Origin: JAPOUP01 sp965203605
GTDB taxonomy: Bacteria > Pseudomonadota > Alphaproteobacteria > Rhodobacterales > Rhodobacteraceae
Reading direction: 5' to 3'
Length of the DNA stretch: 64,000 bases
Assembly (NCBI GenBank): GCA_965203605.1
Contig: OZ241902.1
Span: 1,240,001-1,304,000, forward strand
Part shown: positions 42,629-51,775 of the stretch, piece by piece
Layout: each line of letters opens with the position of its first letter
Position numbering within the stretch: position 1 is the stretch's first letter
Made by a program: the position numbers and the translations under genes
Notes under the pieces: generated by a model
Told to the model about the DNA's origin: nothing
Databases searched by the model: none
Seen by the model: only the letters and a program-made list of their open reading frames with translations

Positions 42629-43792
42629 CTATCCGGCGGGACAGGCCCTCTCAACCAGCCGCGCGAAGAAAGATGCGCCGATCGGCGCGATACTGTCATT
42701 GAAGTTGTATGCCGGATGGTGGCAGTAAGCCGTCTCCCCCTGCCCAAGGAACAGATACGCACCTGGACGGGCCTCGAGCATATAGCTGAAATCCTCCGCG
42801 CCCATCTCCGGCCCCACATCCGCAACCACTTTCTCCGAGCCCACGATCTCCGCCGCGACATCCACCGCGAACGCAGTTGAAGCCTCGTCGTTTACAGTCG
42901 CGGGATAGCCTTCGTCGAACTCCAGAACGGCTCTGACACCAAATGCTGTTTCATGGCCCCTTACAATTTCCGCTATCCTTCGGAATGCCATGGCCCTCAC
43001 ATCTCGGTCAAAAGTCCGAATCGTGCCGGAGAATCTCGCCTCGCCCGGAATGACGTTGTTCGCCGTTCCAGCGTGAAGCTGCGTTACGGAAATGACCAAC
43101 TCCTCCACGGCCTTATGGTTGCGGCTCACAACTGTCTGAATCGCCTGAACCATGGCGACGGCAGCGGCAACCGGGTCGACAGCTTCATGGGGCCATGCCG
43201 CGTGGCCGCCGACGCCCTTCACAGTCACTTCGAACTCATCCACGGCCGCCATGATCGGTCCCGGCGCTGTAAAGAAATGTCCCTCCGAATAGAGCGGTGC
43301 GTTGTGAAGGGCGAAAACCCGCGTCACATCCAGATTGTCGAGGACACCCTCGCGAACCATAACTTCGCCACCACCACCATATTCCTCCGCTGGCTGGAAC
43401 AGCAGAGCGACCCGCCCGTTGAAGTTGCGGGTCTCGGCGAGGTATTTTGCGGCACCAAGCAGCATCGCCGTGTGTCCGTCGTGGCCGCAGGCATGCATCG
43501 ATCCCACAGTTTCACTTGCATATTCCAGTTGTGTCTCTTCCTTGATCGGCAATGCGTCCATATCTGCGCGAAGCCCAATTGTTGGGCCAGGTCCCTGCCC
43601 TTCAATCACTGCGACGATTCCCGTGGTCGCAATTCCTTCATGGATCCAGTCCACTCCGAATTCCCTGAGTTTCCTAGCCACAAAGGCTGCGGTCCGATGA
43701 CATTCAAATCCCAGTTCAGGATTGCGATGGAGCCAACGTCGCCATTCGCACATTTCGTCAGCAAAGTCGCCAATACGGTTGATGACGGGCAT
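42629..43792 (-). CDS. M20-family amidohydrolase (hippurate hydrolase-like)
   Basis: A 387-residue zinc aminoacylase/carboxypeptidase-like enzyme that cleaves N-acyl amino acids. Motifs: WRRWLHRNPELGFE, GLRADMDALPIKEET, MHACGHDGHTAMLLG (the HACGHDGH metal site), LFQPAEEYGGGGEVM (catalytic Glu), and GAEDFSYMLEARPGAYLFLG. ATG 43792 (MPVINRIGDF) is the likely start, six codons after another ATG. It is co-directional with, and 6 bases from, the agmatinase-like gene. Natural substrate unknown. Confidence 0.88.
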   Translation of the reverse strand: MPVINRIGDFADEMCEWRRWLHRNPELGFECHRTAAFVARKLREFGVDWIHEGIATTGIVAVIEGQGPGPTIGLRADMDALPIKEETQLEYASETVGSMHACGHDGHTAMLLGAAKYLAETRNFNGRVALLFQPAEEYGGGGEVMVREGVLDNLDVTRVFALHNAPLYSEGHFFTAPGPIMAAVDEFEVTVKGVGGHAAWPHEAVDPVAAAVAMVQAIQTVVSRNHKAVEELVISVTQLHAGTANNVIPGEARFSGTIRTFDRDVRAMAFRRIAEIVRGHETAFGVRAVLEFDEGYPATVNDEASTAFAVDVAAEIVGSEKVVADVGPEMGAEDFSYMLEARPGAYLFLGQGETAYCHHPAYNFNDSIAPIGASFFARLVERACPAG

Positions 43793-43861
43793 TGCTGGAC
43801 TCCCTTCCATTCTAGCGGGATAACCGTATCAGATTTTCCGTAACTGAAGAAAGAGGAAACG

Positions 43862-44689
43862 ATGGTCAGTGGCCGTGACGAGCAAGAGATTGACTCCGGT
43901 GGCGGCATCCGTCACCTGCTGAATGTTATGCGACGTCTTCGGAATCCCGATTCCGGCTGCCCATGGGACATCGAGCAAACGTTCTCCAGCATAGCGCCAT
44001 ACACGATCGAAGAAGCCTACGAAGTTGCTGATGCCATCTGTAGGAACGCGTGGGACGAACTTGAGGAAGAACTTGGCGACCTCCTGCTCCAGACTGTCTA
44101 TCACGCAACGATTGGCGAGGAGATGGGGCTCTTTGACTTCGACAGTATCACCCAAAAGATATCTGCAAAGATGGTGGACCGGCATCCACATATATTCGGA
44201 GATGAGTGTCGCGATAGAAGCGCCGATGAGCAGAGTCGCAACTGGGAAACCGTGAAGGCTGCGGAACGAGCGAAGAGAGGTGCGCAGGGCGCACTGGATG
44301 GTGTTGCGACCGGACTGCCCGCGCTGCTGCGCGCCGCAAAGCTCCAGAAACGTGCCGCACGGGTCGGATTCGACTGGCCAGACCCAACAAAGGTCATCGC
44401 AAAGGTCGCGGAGGAAGCGGCCGAACTTGCCGAGGCCCGGACCTCCGGTGATGCCGAGAGTGTCTTTGAGGAGTTCGGCGACCTTCTGTTCGCCATCGTC
44501 AACCTCGCGCGTCATCTCGACATTGATCCCGAGGCCGCCTTGCGGTCAGCGAACGGGAAGTTCACCCGTCGCTTTCAGATCGTGGAATCGCGGCTTGCTG
44601 GACTGGGCAAGTGCGCCGAGGACAGTGACCTCGCCGAAATGGATGCGTTTTGGAACGAGGCAAAGGCACGCGATGAACTCAATCACTGA
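43862..44689 (+). CDS. mazG: Nucleoside triphosphate pyrophosphohydrolase MazG
   Basis: MazG hydrolyses (d)NTPs to (d)NMPs and pyrophosphate and also lowers ppGpp in some species. The 275-residue protein contains two MazG domains: LRNPDSGCPWDIEQTFSSIA with YTIEEAYEVADAI and ELEEELGDLLLQ (first E-E-x-x-E set) and VAEEAAELAEARTSGD with FEEFGDLLFAIVNLARHL (second set). ATG 43862 follows AGAGGAAACG. Divergent from the M20 gene. Ninety-two bases after its stop, IS copy C begins. Confidence 0.93.
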   Translation: MVSGRDEQEIDSGGGIRHLLNVMRRLRNPDSGCPWDIEQTFSSIAPYTIEEAYEVADAICRNAWDELEEELGDLLLQTVYHATIGEEMGLFDFDSITQKISAKMVDRHPHIFGDECRDRSADEQSRNWETVKAAERAKRGAQGALDGVATGLPALLRAAKLQKRAARVGFDWPDPTKVIAKVAEEAAELAEARTSGDAESVFEEFGDLLFAIVNLARHLDIDPEAALRSANGKFTRRFQIVESRLAGLGKCAEDSDLAEMDAFWNEAKARDELNH

Positions 44690-44867
44690 TGATTCCCTGG
44701 AGCTTGGGCCGGCAAACGCTGTGCCTACAAGGATCCCCATGTTCGGCAGCCCACTTTACAGCCTTCGACATCATTGGCAGGCCCCATTCCAGTCCGAAGT
44801 GCAACACCAGTGGCGGTGGTGACCGGTTTTCCTGCCGCATGATGTTGCGGATCGGCCAGGAAGCGGC

Positions 44868-44900
44868 GACAGTCCCTGTGACGAAACAAGGGAGACTGTC
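44868..44900 (+). promoter_or_regulatory. Inverted repeat covering the transposase ribosome-binding site (IS copy C)
   Basis: GACAGTCCCTGT and ACAAGGGAGACTGTC can pair, with the loop in between; the right arm contains AAGGGAG, the likely Shine-Dalgarno sequence, and ends at the ATG (44901). Copy B has the same structure and copies A and D a weaker version. In transcripts entering from outside the element the hairpin would hide the site, a known way for insertion sequences to limit read-through expression. Confidence 0.6.
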
Positions 44901-45864
44901 ATGCCCGAGGGCCATCGCCACCTGACCCATGGGGATGGATGCCAGATCGGCGCGCTGAAGGAAAGCGGGCTGTCGAACGGGGCGATCGCGGCCCGTCCGG
45001 GCCGTGACCGCCCGTCGGTCTGGCGGGAGCTGCGCCGGAACGGCGGGGATTCGGGCTACAGCCCCGGCGAGGGGCGGGGGAAGGCGGAGGCACGCCGCAG
45101 CGGGGCGTCCAGGGTCCCCCGGAGGATGACTGCGGAGCGCTGGGCGAGTGTCGAGGGGTTTCCGGGGAAGGCTGGAGCCCGGAGCGGATATCGGGGCGGC
45201 TGCGTCCGGGGGCGGCTGGGCGGTGGGCCGGCAGTGGACATCCGGGTATCTGAGGGCCGACAGGAAGGCGGGCGGGGAACTGTTCCCGCTGCTGCGCCGC
45301 CGCGGAAAGAAGCCCAACTGGCGTGGCGGGCGGCACTCGGGCCGGGGCCGCATCCCGGGCCGGGTGGACATCTCCGAGCGGCCTGCGGAGGTGGAGAGCA
45401 GGGAGCGTGTGGGCGACCGGGAGGCGGACACGATCATAGGGAAGGGCCACAGCGGCGCGGTGGTCCCGCTCGTGGACCGGGCCCCGGAATACACGTATTC
45501 ACGGAGGGCTGGCCGGCGCACCTCGGCCGAGGTCTCCGCCGCGATGCCGGCGATGCCGCCGGGCTCCGACACCCCCGTCCACACGGTCACGGCGGACAAC
45601 GGCAGGGAGTTCGCGGGCCACGCCGGCGTGGCCAAAGCGCTCGGCGCCGGGTTCTTTTTCGCCACCCCCTACCACTCTTGGGAGCGGGGGCCGACCGGGC
45701 ACACGAACGGGCTGGTCCGGCAGTACCTGCCGAAGGGGACGGACCTCCGCGCGGTCGGCGACGGTGAGGTGAAGGGGGTGCAGGACCGCACGGACGCGCG
45801 TCCGCGAAAGGTGCTCGGCTACCGGACCCCCGCCGAGGTGTTCCGCCGGGCCCGCCCTCCCTGA
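44901..45864 (+). pseudogene. IS30-family transposase, frameshifted (copy C)
   Basis: The N-terminal frame (MPEGHRHLTHGDGCQIGALK, then VWRELRRNGGDSGYSPGEGR) runs to about 45160, where one base is missing relative to the other copies (in the GGGTTTCCGGGGAAGG region). The rest is readable in the next frame: RADRKAGGELFPLLRRRGKK, GRIPGRVDISERPAEVE, EADTIIGKGHSG (first Asp), TVTADNGREFAGH (second Asp), GLVRQYLPKGTD and RKVLGYRTPAEVF. The position of the third catalytic residue is Gly (RGPTGHTNG). One base would restore the frame, but not the glutamate. Confidence 0.88.
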
Positions 45865-45909
45865 CGCGGCCCGCCCGCCCCCACCGGGAGGGGTGGACTG
45901 GATTCCGCC

Positions 45910-45968
45910 GTCGCGTCCGTCCGGGCTCCGGTCGGGCTGCGCCCTCCCCGCCCCCGGACGGACGCGAC
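45910..45968. repeat. Large inverted repeat in the IS copy C 3' tail
   Basis: GTCGCGTCCGTCCGGG at 45910-45925 pairs perfectly with CCCGGACGGACGCGAC at 45953-45968. The same pair of arms is present in copy B; copy D has a slightly damaged right arm. It lies about 45 bases after the transposase stop. Confidence 0.9.
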
Positions 45969-46086
45969 CCGCCCCGGCGGCGGCCTTGCGCTGCCCGGAA
46001 AGCGCCGCCAGGCTCTCCCGCGAAGGGACTCCAGCTGTCCCGGGCCCGGAATCACCGGCGCCAGGGGGCCGGAAATCCCGCCTTCC

Positions 46087-46120
46087 GGCCATTTTCCCCG
46101 CCCGGGCGGGGAAAATGGCC
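46087..46120. repeat. Perfect 34-bp palindrome next to the right end of IS copy C
   Basis: Arms GGCCATTTTCCCCGCCC and its exact complement, with no loop, directly abut the right terminal repeat. See the corresponding hairpins at 19298-19331 and 60012-60054. Confidence 0.92.
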
Positions 46121-46162
46121 GGTGTTGCACTTCGGACTGGAAGTGGGGCAGGTTATTACCTG

Positions 46163-47101
46163 ATGGTGGAGCAGATAATCATCGATACCGATCCAGGGCA
46201 GGATGATGCCATTGCCATTCTTCTGGCACTAGCATCACCTGAGCTGGAAGTCGTCGGAATTACGGCAGTTGCCGGCAATGTCCCGCTGCCGCTTACCCAA
46301 AGGAACGCCCGTATGGTCTGTGAACTTGCGGGTCGCACCGATGTTCCGGTCTTTGCGGGCTGCGACGCTCCACTGACGCGAAGATTGGTCACAGCCGAGC
46401 ATGTTCACGGAAAGACCGGGCTTGACGGAATCGACCTGCCGGACCCCAGGATGCCGCTTAAGGAGGCGCATGCCGTCGAGTTCATCATCCAAACGCTGCG
46501 TACACGGCCCTCGGGCTCGGTAACCCTTTGCCCTCTGGGACCGCTAACCAACATTGCGACGGCATTCCAGACCGCTCCGGAAGTGATCGGCAGGGTACGC
46601 CGGCTTGTTCTGATGGGCGGCGCATACTTTGAAGTCGGCAACATAACACCGGCCGCCGAATTCAACATTTATGTCGATCCCGAAGCAGCTGAAGTCGTGT
46701 TCGGATCAGGTGTCGACCTTGTTGTCATGCCTCTGGATGTAACACACAAGGCACTCGTTACCCTCGATCGAATTGAGGCGTTCCGACGTCTGGATACCGG
46801 AGTGGGACATGCCATTGCCTCATGGACTGATTTCTTCGAGCGATTCGATAAGGAAAAGTATGGCTCGCAAGGAGCACCGCTGCATGATCCAACCGTGATT
46901 GCCTACCTTCTTGAACCGAACCTATTTGCAGGACGTCACATCAATGTCGAGATCGAGACCCGATCGGATCTAACCCGGGGAATGACCGTCGCCGATTGGT
47001 GGGGCGTCACGGACCGTGCCGCAAATGCGCAGTTCATGGGCGAAATAGATGACGAAGCGTTCTTTGAACTCCTCACCCAACGGATTTCCAGGCTAAGGTA
47101 G
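46163..47101 (+). CDS. Inosine-uridine-type nucleoside hydrolase
   Basis: Hydrolyses ribonucleosides to base and ribose. 312 residues; IIIDTDPGQDDAIAILLALA holds the Asp cluster that binds Ca2+, then PVFAGCDAPLTR, VTLCPLGPLTNIATA, LVLMGGAYFEVGNITPAAEF and the Asp in LHDPTVIAYLL. The ATG at 46163 (MVEQIIIDTDP) is the family start; the frame is open backwards into the IS tail, which is not part of the protein. The IS insertion has replaced everything more than 15 bases upstream, and no convincing Shine-Dalgarno sequence remains at the right distance. Confidence 0.92.
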   Translation: MVEQIIIDTDPGQDDAIAILLALASPELEVVGITAVAGNVPLPLTQRNARMVCELAGRTDVPVFAGCDAPLTRRLVTAEHVHGKTGLDGIDLPDPRMPLKEAHAVEFIIQTLRTRPSGSVTLCPLGPLTNIATAFQTAPEVIGRVRRLVLMGGAYFEVGNITPAAEFNIYVDPEAAEVVFGSGVDLVVMPLDVTHKALVTLDRIEAFRRLDTGVGHAIASWTDFFERFDKEKYGSQGAPLHDPTVIAYLLEPNLFAGRHINVEIETRSDLTRGMTVADWWGVTDRAANAQFMGEIDDEAFFELLTQRISRLR

Positions 47102-47280
47102 GGTTCGTTCCCGGCAATATGTGCGCAATTCGAATCCGGCCACCTCCTGGAGCATTCCGATGCTCCCACCCTCCCGGCTTCGACGCTCCATTCTCCCATT
47201 CCAGTTTCGATGGACAGCCCGTCGTGCAGGTTCTGCGTCGATGGGTGGCGAAACAATGACACTTCGCCTAGATTGCCTGC

Positions 47281-48720
47281 ATGATGCCCGGTCTTCCGTT
47301 CGACAACAGCTACGGTGCGCTTCCTGAGCGGTTCTACTCGCGCCTGACACCAACGCCAGTGTCCGAACCAAGGCTTGTCGCTGTAAACAGACCTCTGGCT
47401 GATGAACTCGGATTGGATGCAGATGAACTTGAATCAAGTGAAGGCGTTCGGATACTGGCCGGAAACACCGTGCCGCACGGTGCGGACCCACTTGCACAGG
47501 TCTACGCCGGGCATCAATTTGGAGGTTGGGTGCCCCAACTTGGCGATGGTCGCGCCATTCTTCTTGGAGAGATACTTGATACCAACGGGATACGCCGCGA
47601 TCTTCAGCTGAAAGGTGCAGGTCGAACTCCCTATAGCCGTGGCGGAGACGGACGAGCCTGGATTGGCCCGGTGATCCGGGAGTATGTGGTTTCAGAGGCG
47701 ATGCACGCGCTCGGCATACCAACCACCCGTGCTCTTGCTGCGGTTACGACGGGTGACCACGTCTACCGGGAATCCCGGCTTCCCGGTGCGGTCCTGACAC
47801 GGGTCGCATCAAGCCATATTCGTGTCGGTACGTTTCAGTTCTTTGCAGCCCGTCAGGATCTGGGGGCGCTTCAGACGCTGACCGACTACGTGACCGCCAG
47901 GCACTACCCCGGCAAGAGCGGTGCGCTGGAAATGCTGGAGGCCGTGATCGAGGCGCAGGCAAGTCTGGTTGCCCAATGGATGGGTGTGGGATTCATCCAC
48001 GGTGTCATGAACACCGACAATACGCATGTTGCCGGCGAAACCATAGACTATGGCCCCTGTGCGTTTATGGACGGATTCCATCCAGATACGGTCTACAGTT
48101 CCATCGACAGATTTGGGCGCTACGCCTATTCCCGGCAACCTGACGTCATGATCTGGAACATGGCCCAGTTGGCCACCGCGCTCCTTCCGCTGATCGATGA
48201 CGACCGGGACGCGGCCGTGGAACAGGCAACGCATTCCGTTCGTAGGTATCCTGAACTCTATCGGGTCGCCAGACTGGAGATCTTTCGCGCAAAGTTAGGA
48301 CTCGGTTCAACCGAGAATGGAGATGCCGAACTCGTCAATAGTCTACTTGATGCGATGAGGGATGAAAGAGCGGACTTCACAAACACCTTTAGGGGACTAC
48401 TCGATGCTTCTGCCAGAAATCAGTTCACCGATCCTTCCAGATTCGACGAATGGTCTGAGCGCTGGTCAGCACGGCGGAAGCGCGATCGACGTTCGCCCGA
48501 GGAACAGGAGGAATTGCTGCGACGCGCAAACCCTGCCGTCATCCCCCGCAACCATCAGATCGAAAGGGTGATTCAGGCAGCACTAACAGAGAATTACACA
48601 CCGATGCTGAAGCTAAACGGGGTGCTGGCAAATCCGTTCGAACTGTTGCCCGACGATGCAGCCTTCGCACTTCCTCCCAAATCTGGCGAAGAAGTCCGGC
48701 AAACATTCTGCGGCACGTGA
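47281..48720 (+). CDS. selO: SelO/YdiU protein adenylyltransferase
   Basis: SelO is a pseudokinase-fold enzyme that transfers AMP to Ser/Thr/Tyr of proteins. 479 residues: LPFDNSYGALPERFYSRLTP, YAGHQFGGWVPQLGDGRAIL, LQLKGAGRTPYSRGGDGRAW, GIPTTRALAAVTTGD, VGFIHGVMNTDNTHVAG and IDYGPCAFMDGF are all present. The C-terminus ends TFCGT, with Cys where some homologues have selenocysteine. It lies 179 bases after the nucleoside hydrolase on the same strand. Confidence 0.93.
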   Translation: MMPGLPFDNSYGALPERFYSRLTPTPVSEPRLVAVNRPLADELGLDADELESSEGVRILAGNTVPHGADPLAQVYAGHQFGGWVPQLGDGRAILLGEILDTNGIRRDLQLKGAGRTPYSRGGDGRAWIGPVIREYVVSEAMHALGIPTTRALAAVTTGDHVYRESRLPGAVLTRVASSHIRVGTFQFFAARQDLGALQTLTDYVTARHYPGKSGALEMLEAVIEAQASLVAQWMGVGFIHGVMNTDNTHVAGETIDYGPCAFMDGFHPDTVYSSIDRFGRYAYSRQPDVMIWNMAQLATALLPLIDDDRDAAVEQATHSVRRYPELYRVARLEIFRAKLGLGSTENGDAELVNSLLDAMRDERADFTNTFRGLLDASARNQFTDPSRFDEWSERWSARRKRDRRSPEEQEELLRRANPAVIPRNHQIERVIQAALTENYTPMLKLNGVLANPFELLPDDAAFALPPKSGEEVRQTFCGT

Positions 48721-48875
48721 GATGACTTCTGAGATCTCGGATACCGTCGACCCCTTGCCGCAACGAGAGTTCACGGCATGGCAACCCGACGATCAATCAG
48801 ATCCGGGACCGTTGATCCTGATCAGTACTCCATTGATCCGGTGAGGAGTTCCGGCCGCTGAACATCCGGTTCGTG

Positions 48876-50474
48876 TCACGGGCAGAAGTCCCGAAGAACT
48901 TGACCTGCGTTCACGGCTGTTCGCCTGCCGTGCCGCATGGCAAGTTGGCCGTTTACCAGAACATGGATCACGCCCGAGGCATAGCGGCGAGGATGGCGGG
49001 CAGTCGCTTCGCTGGCGATGCTTTCCGGATCGAAGATGCAGATATCCGCGAAGTAGCCTCGCTTGAGCGCACCACGATGCAAAAGCCCAAGCCGTTCGGC
49101 TGGAAGCGATGTTATCCGGCGCAGGCCTTCAGCCATATCGATGACGCCCCGGTCGCGCACGTAGTGCTGAAGGAACCGTGCCGCCCAACCGTAGCCACTC
49201 AATGATCCGACCAGATCCTTCAGGACACCGTCGTTGGCGATCGCGACCGTATCTGAGATCACGGCACATTCGGGCTGCTGCAGGCACAGGTCTACGTCGT
49301 TCTCACGGAAGGACCTGGATGTCCACATCGTCGACATCATGTGCTCGCCCTCCGAAGCCAGAATATCCAGCACGGCGTCGTAGGGATCCTGACCGCGCAT
49401 CCGACCGATCTCTTCGAAGTCCATGCCGACAAGATCCCTGTTTTCGGTGGCGTTGAGAAGTGCGATGTCCTTCCACTTTCGTGCCTTTACGATCAGCCAC
49501 ATGGGCTGCGGGTTCGCTTTGATCCTTTCGCGGTCTTCGGGGTTCGCAAGGCGACGGAGCACCTCATCCAAGCCACCGGACTGGGCCCACTTCGGCAGAA
49601 TCGCGGCCATCAGGGTATGGTTCCAGTCGTGTGGAATTACGTCGAATGCAATGTTCACATCGCGGCTGCGGGCAGAATCGATCATTTCCAGTGAGTGCTC
49701 CATCGCGTAGTCCGGAGCTCCGAACTTTGGCTGGATATGTGAGATCTGCAATCTGGCGCCAGACTGTCGTGCTGTCGCTATCGCCTCGGCAAATCCCAGA
49801 TCGTAATGCGTGTCACGGTTGCGTACGTGGGTCGCGTACAGCCGGCCCCGCTCGGCAGCGACCTCGCACATGGGAACAAGGTGCTCCGGGGAAGCCAGGA
49901 TTCCGGGGAAATACTCCAACCCCGACGAAAAGCCACCCGCTCCTTCATCGAACGCCTTTCCGACAAGTCGGGCCATTTCCTCAATTTCGTGAATTTCGCC
50001 CGCCCTTGGCTCATTCCCGAGAACCGCACGGTGCACTGTGCCATGTCCAACGAACGCCATCACGTTGACGCCAAGGTCACTTTGGTCGAGGACATCGAGA
50101 TATTCACCGAACCCGTGCCAGTGCGGATGGTCGGCGTGACCAGTATACCATGGCGACACATCTCGGATCACGTCGTGGGAACAGACGGGCGCGCAGCTGA
50201 TTCCGCATTGGCCGATCACTTCGGTCGTCACTCCCTGATGGACCTGGCTCTCGGCGCGGCCATCCGCGACCAAAGTGAAGTCCGAATGCGTGTGCATATC
50301 GACGAAACCTGGAGAGACGATCAGTCCAGTGACGTCGATTACCTCACCCGCATGATTGCCAATCGTTGCTTCAACTTCGGCAATACGACCATCCTTGACC
50401 GCAACATCGCCCCGAAAGCCTTCGGTGCCGTTTCCGTCATGGATATCACCACCCCTGAGGATCAGATCAAACAT
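48876..50474 (-). CDS. D-aminoacylase / N-acyl-D-amino-acid deacylase family amidohydrolase
   Basis: A 532-residue zinc amidohydrolase. LILRGGDIHDGNGTEGFRGD at the N-terminus, FVDMHTHSDFTLVADG (His-x-His metal site), QGVTTEVIGQCGISCAPV (with the metal-bridging Cys), FVGHGTVHRAV, GGFSSGLEYFPGILAS, YATHVRNRD, LQISHIQPKFG and a C-terminal LVNGQLAMRHGRRT are typical. It hydrolyses N-acyl-D-amino acids or related amides; substrate unproven. It is the last gene of a four-gene operon with TRAP transporter genes, which suggests that the imported compound is its substrate. Confidence 0.88.
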   Translation of the reverse strand: MFDLILRGGDIHDGNGTEGFRGDVAVKDGRIAEVEATIGNHAGEVIDVTGLIVSPGFVDMHTHSDFTLVADGRAESQVHQGVTTEVIGQCGISCAPVCSHDVIRDVSPWYTGHADHPHWHGFGEYLDVLDQSDLGVNVMAFVGHGTVHRAVLGNEPRAGEIHEIEEMARLVGKAFDEGAGGFSSGLEYFPGILASPEHLVPMCEVAAERGRLYATHVRNRDTHYDLGFAEAIATARQSGARLQISHIQPKFGAPDYAMEHSLEMIDSARSRDVNIAFDVIPHDWNHTLMAAILPKWAQSGGLDEVLRRLANPEDRERIKANPQPMWLIVKARKWKDIALLNATENRDLVGMDFEEIGRMRGQDPYDAVLDILASEGEHMMSTMWTSRSFRENDVDLCLQQPECAVISDTVAIANDGVLKDLVGSLSGYGWAARFLQHYVRDRGVIDMAEGLRRITSLPAERLGLLHRGALKRGYFADICIFDPESIASEATARHPRRYASGVIHVLVNGQLAMRHGRRTAVNAGQVLRDFCP

Positions 50475-50485
50475 AGGCTGCCTTC

Positions 50486-51775
50486 CTATTTCGCTTCGCC
50501 ATAGAGCCAGTCAGGAACGAATAGTGTGAGTTCGGGAACGATGACAAGAACCACCATGCCGATGATGTAGGCGACGATGAACGGAAGGACAGCCACTGAG
50601 ATCCGCTCGATCGATATTCCGGATATGCGCGCCGCTACGGTAAGGTTTGCCCCAAGGGGAGGAGTGAGGAAACCGATTTCGCAAGTGATGACTGTGAACA
50701 CTCCAAACAATACAGGGTCTATCCCAAGTGATGTAACCAGCGGAAGGAAGACCGCCGTGAACAGGACGATCTGAGCCAGTGATTCCATGAAGGTGCCGAT
50801 GAATATGTAAAAGACGCCGATGAGCATCATCACAAGAATCGGGTTTTCAGTGATCTTCGTGATTCCGGACTGTACGGCTGCCGGTACGTCGTAGAATGCG
50901 GTGAGTTGGCCAAAGGCAAGGGTTGGCGTCAAAAGGATAAGTATGCCAGTCAGCAGCGCGGTAAATCGGAGTGCCTCGACAACTTTCCTGACCGTGAGTT
51001 CGCGATAGACGAACAGCCCGACGAACAGTGCGTAGAATACTGCCACGCCGGCGGCTTCAGTAGGTGTGAAGGCCCCGCCATATATGCCGCCGAGAATGAG
51101 GATTGGAGCGCCCAGGGACCATTTTCCGTCCCAAGCGGCTCTCAGGAACGGCCTCCAGGTAAACGGCTCACCCCCTCCACCGTAACCACGGTGTCGAGCG
51201 ATAATGTATGTTGTGATCATCAGCAGAACCGTCACCATCAAGCCAGGGATCAAGCCAGCGAGAAACAGTCTCGGAATCGAAGTCTCGGAGACCAGACCGT
51301 AGATGATCATCAGATTTGAAGGCGGAATGAGGCTTCCAAGCGCCCCTGCGCTTGCGGTTATGGCCGCCGCGAACGGAACGTCATAGCCGTCACGTTTCAT
51401 GGCTGGGACCGTTACCGACCCTATGGCCGCGGTTGTGGCCGGACCGGACCCGGAAAGTGCGGCGAACAACATGCAGGCAAACACCGTCACCAAACCCATG
51501 GACCCGCGGTATGCACCTACGAGGTTTGTCGCGACAGCGATCATCCGGCTGGCCATGCCCCCAACTTCCATCAGGCGTCCAGCCAGCACGAAGAGCGGGA
51601 TTGTCAACAGTGGAAATGGCGTCAAGCTGCTATAGCCAGTCTGCGCCAGAAGCGTGTAAGGAATGTCGATCATGAACAGAGCGAGTGCGGTCGTCAGGCC
51701 GACGGCCACGAACAGCGGTACAGACATTACTGTGAGCAGTACGAACACAATCGCGAGAATTGCGATCTCGCTCAT
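50486..51775 (-). CDS. dctM: TRAP transporter large permease (DctM)
   Basis: The 12-helix membrane subunit of a tripartite ATP-independent transporter, 429 residues. Characteristic stretches are PFPLLTIPLFVLAGRLMEVG, ALSGSGPATTAAIGSVTVPA, MKRDGYDVPFAAAITASAGA, LGSLIPPSNLMIIYG, AFTPTEAAGVAVFYALFVG and TCEIGFLTPPLGANLTVAAR. It overlaps the small permease gene by 4 bases (ATGA), and the aminoacylase gene follows 11 bases later. Confidence 0.93.
   Translation of the reverse strand: MSEIAILAIVFVLLTVMSVPLFVAVGLTTALALFMIDIPYTLLAQTGYSSLTPFPLLTIPLFVLAGRLMEVGGMASRMIAVATNLVGAYRGSMGLVTVFACMLFAALSGSGPATTAAIGSVTVPAMKRDGYDVPFAAAITASAGALGSLIPPSNLMIIYGLVSETSIPRLFLAGLIPGLMVTVLLMITTYIIARHRGYGGGGEPFTWRPFLRAAWDGKWSLGAPILILGGIYGGAFTPTEAAGVAVFYALFVGLFVYRELTVRKVVEALRFTALLTGILILLTPTLAFGQLTAFYDVPAAVQSGITKITENPILVMMLIGVFYIFIGTFMESLAQIVLFTAVFLPLVTSLGIDPVLFGVFTVITCEIGFLTPPLGANLTVAARISGISIERISVAVLPFIVAYIIGMVVLVIVPELTLFVPDWLYGEAK

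Larger units (their letters stand above)
44782..46147 (+). mobile_element. IS30-type insertion sequence, copy C, both ends intact
   Basis: A 1366-bp copy with left end CCCCATTCCAGTCCGAAGTG and right end GTGTTGCACTTCGGACTGGA plus AGTGGG. GCAGG flanks it at 44777-44781 and 46148-46152, taken as a 5-bp target duplication (a 6-bp GGCAGG reading is possible because of end ambiguity). The non-coding tail after the transposase carries two large inverted repeats. Inserted between mazG and the nucleoside hydrolase gene, only 15 bases before the latter's start codon. Confidence 0.93.

Noticed and set aside
44901..45864. Overlapping frames in the IS30-type transposase as a programmed frameshift
   Set aside because: The frame changes occur at different places in copies A, B and C, and D has a stop. 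A programmed site would be in the same position in all copies.
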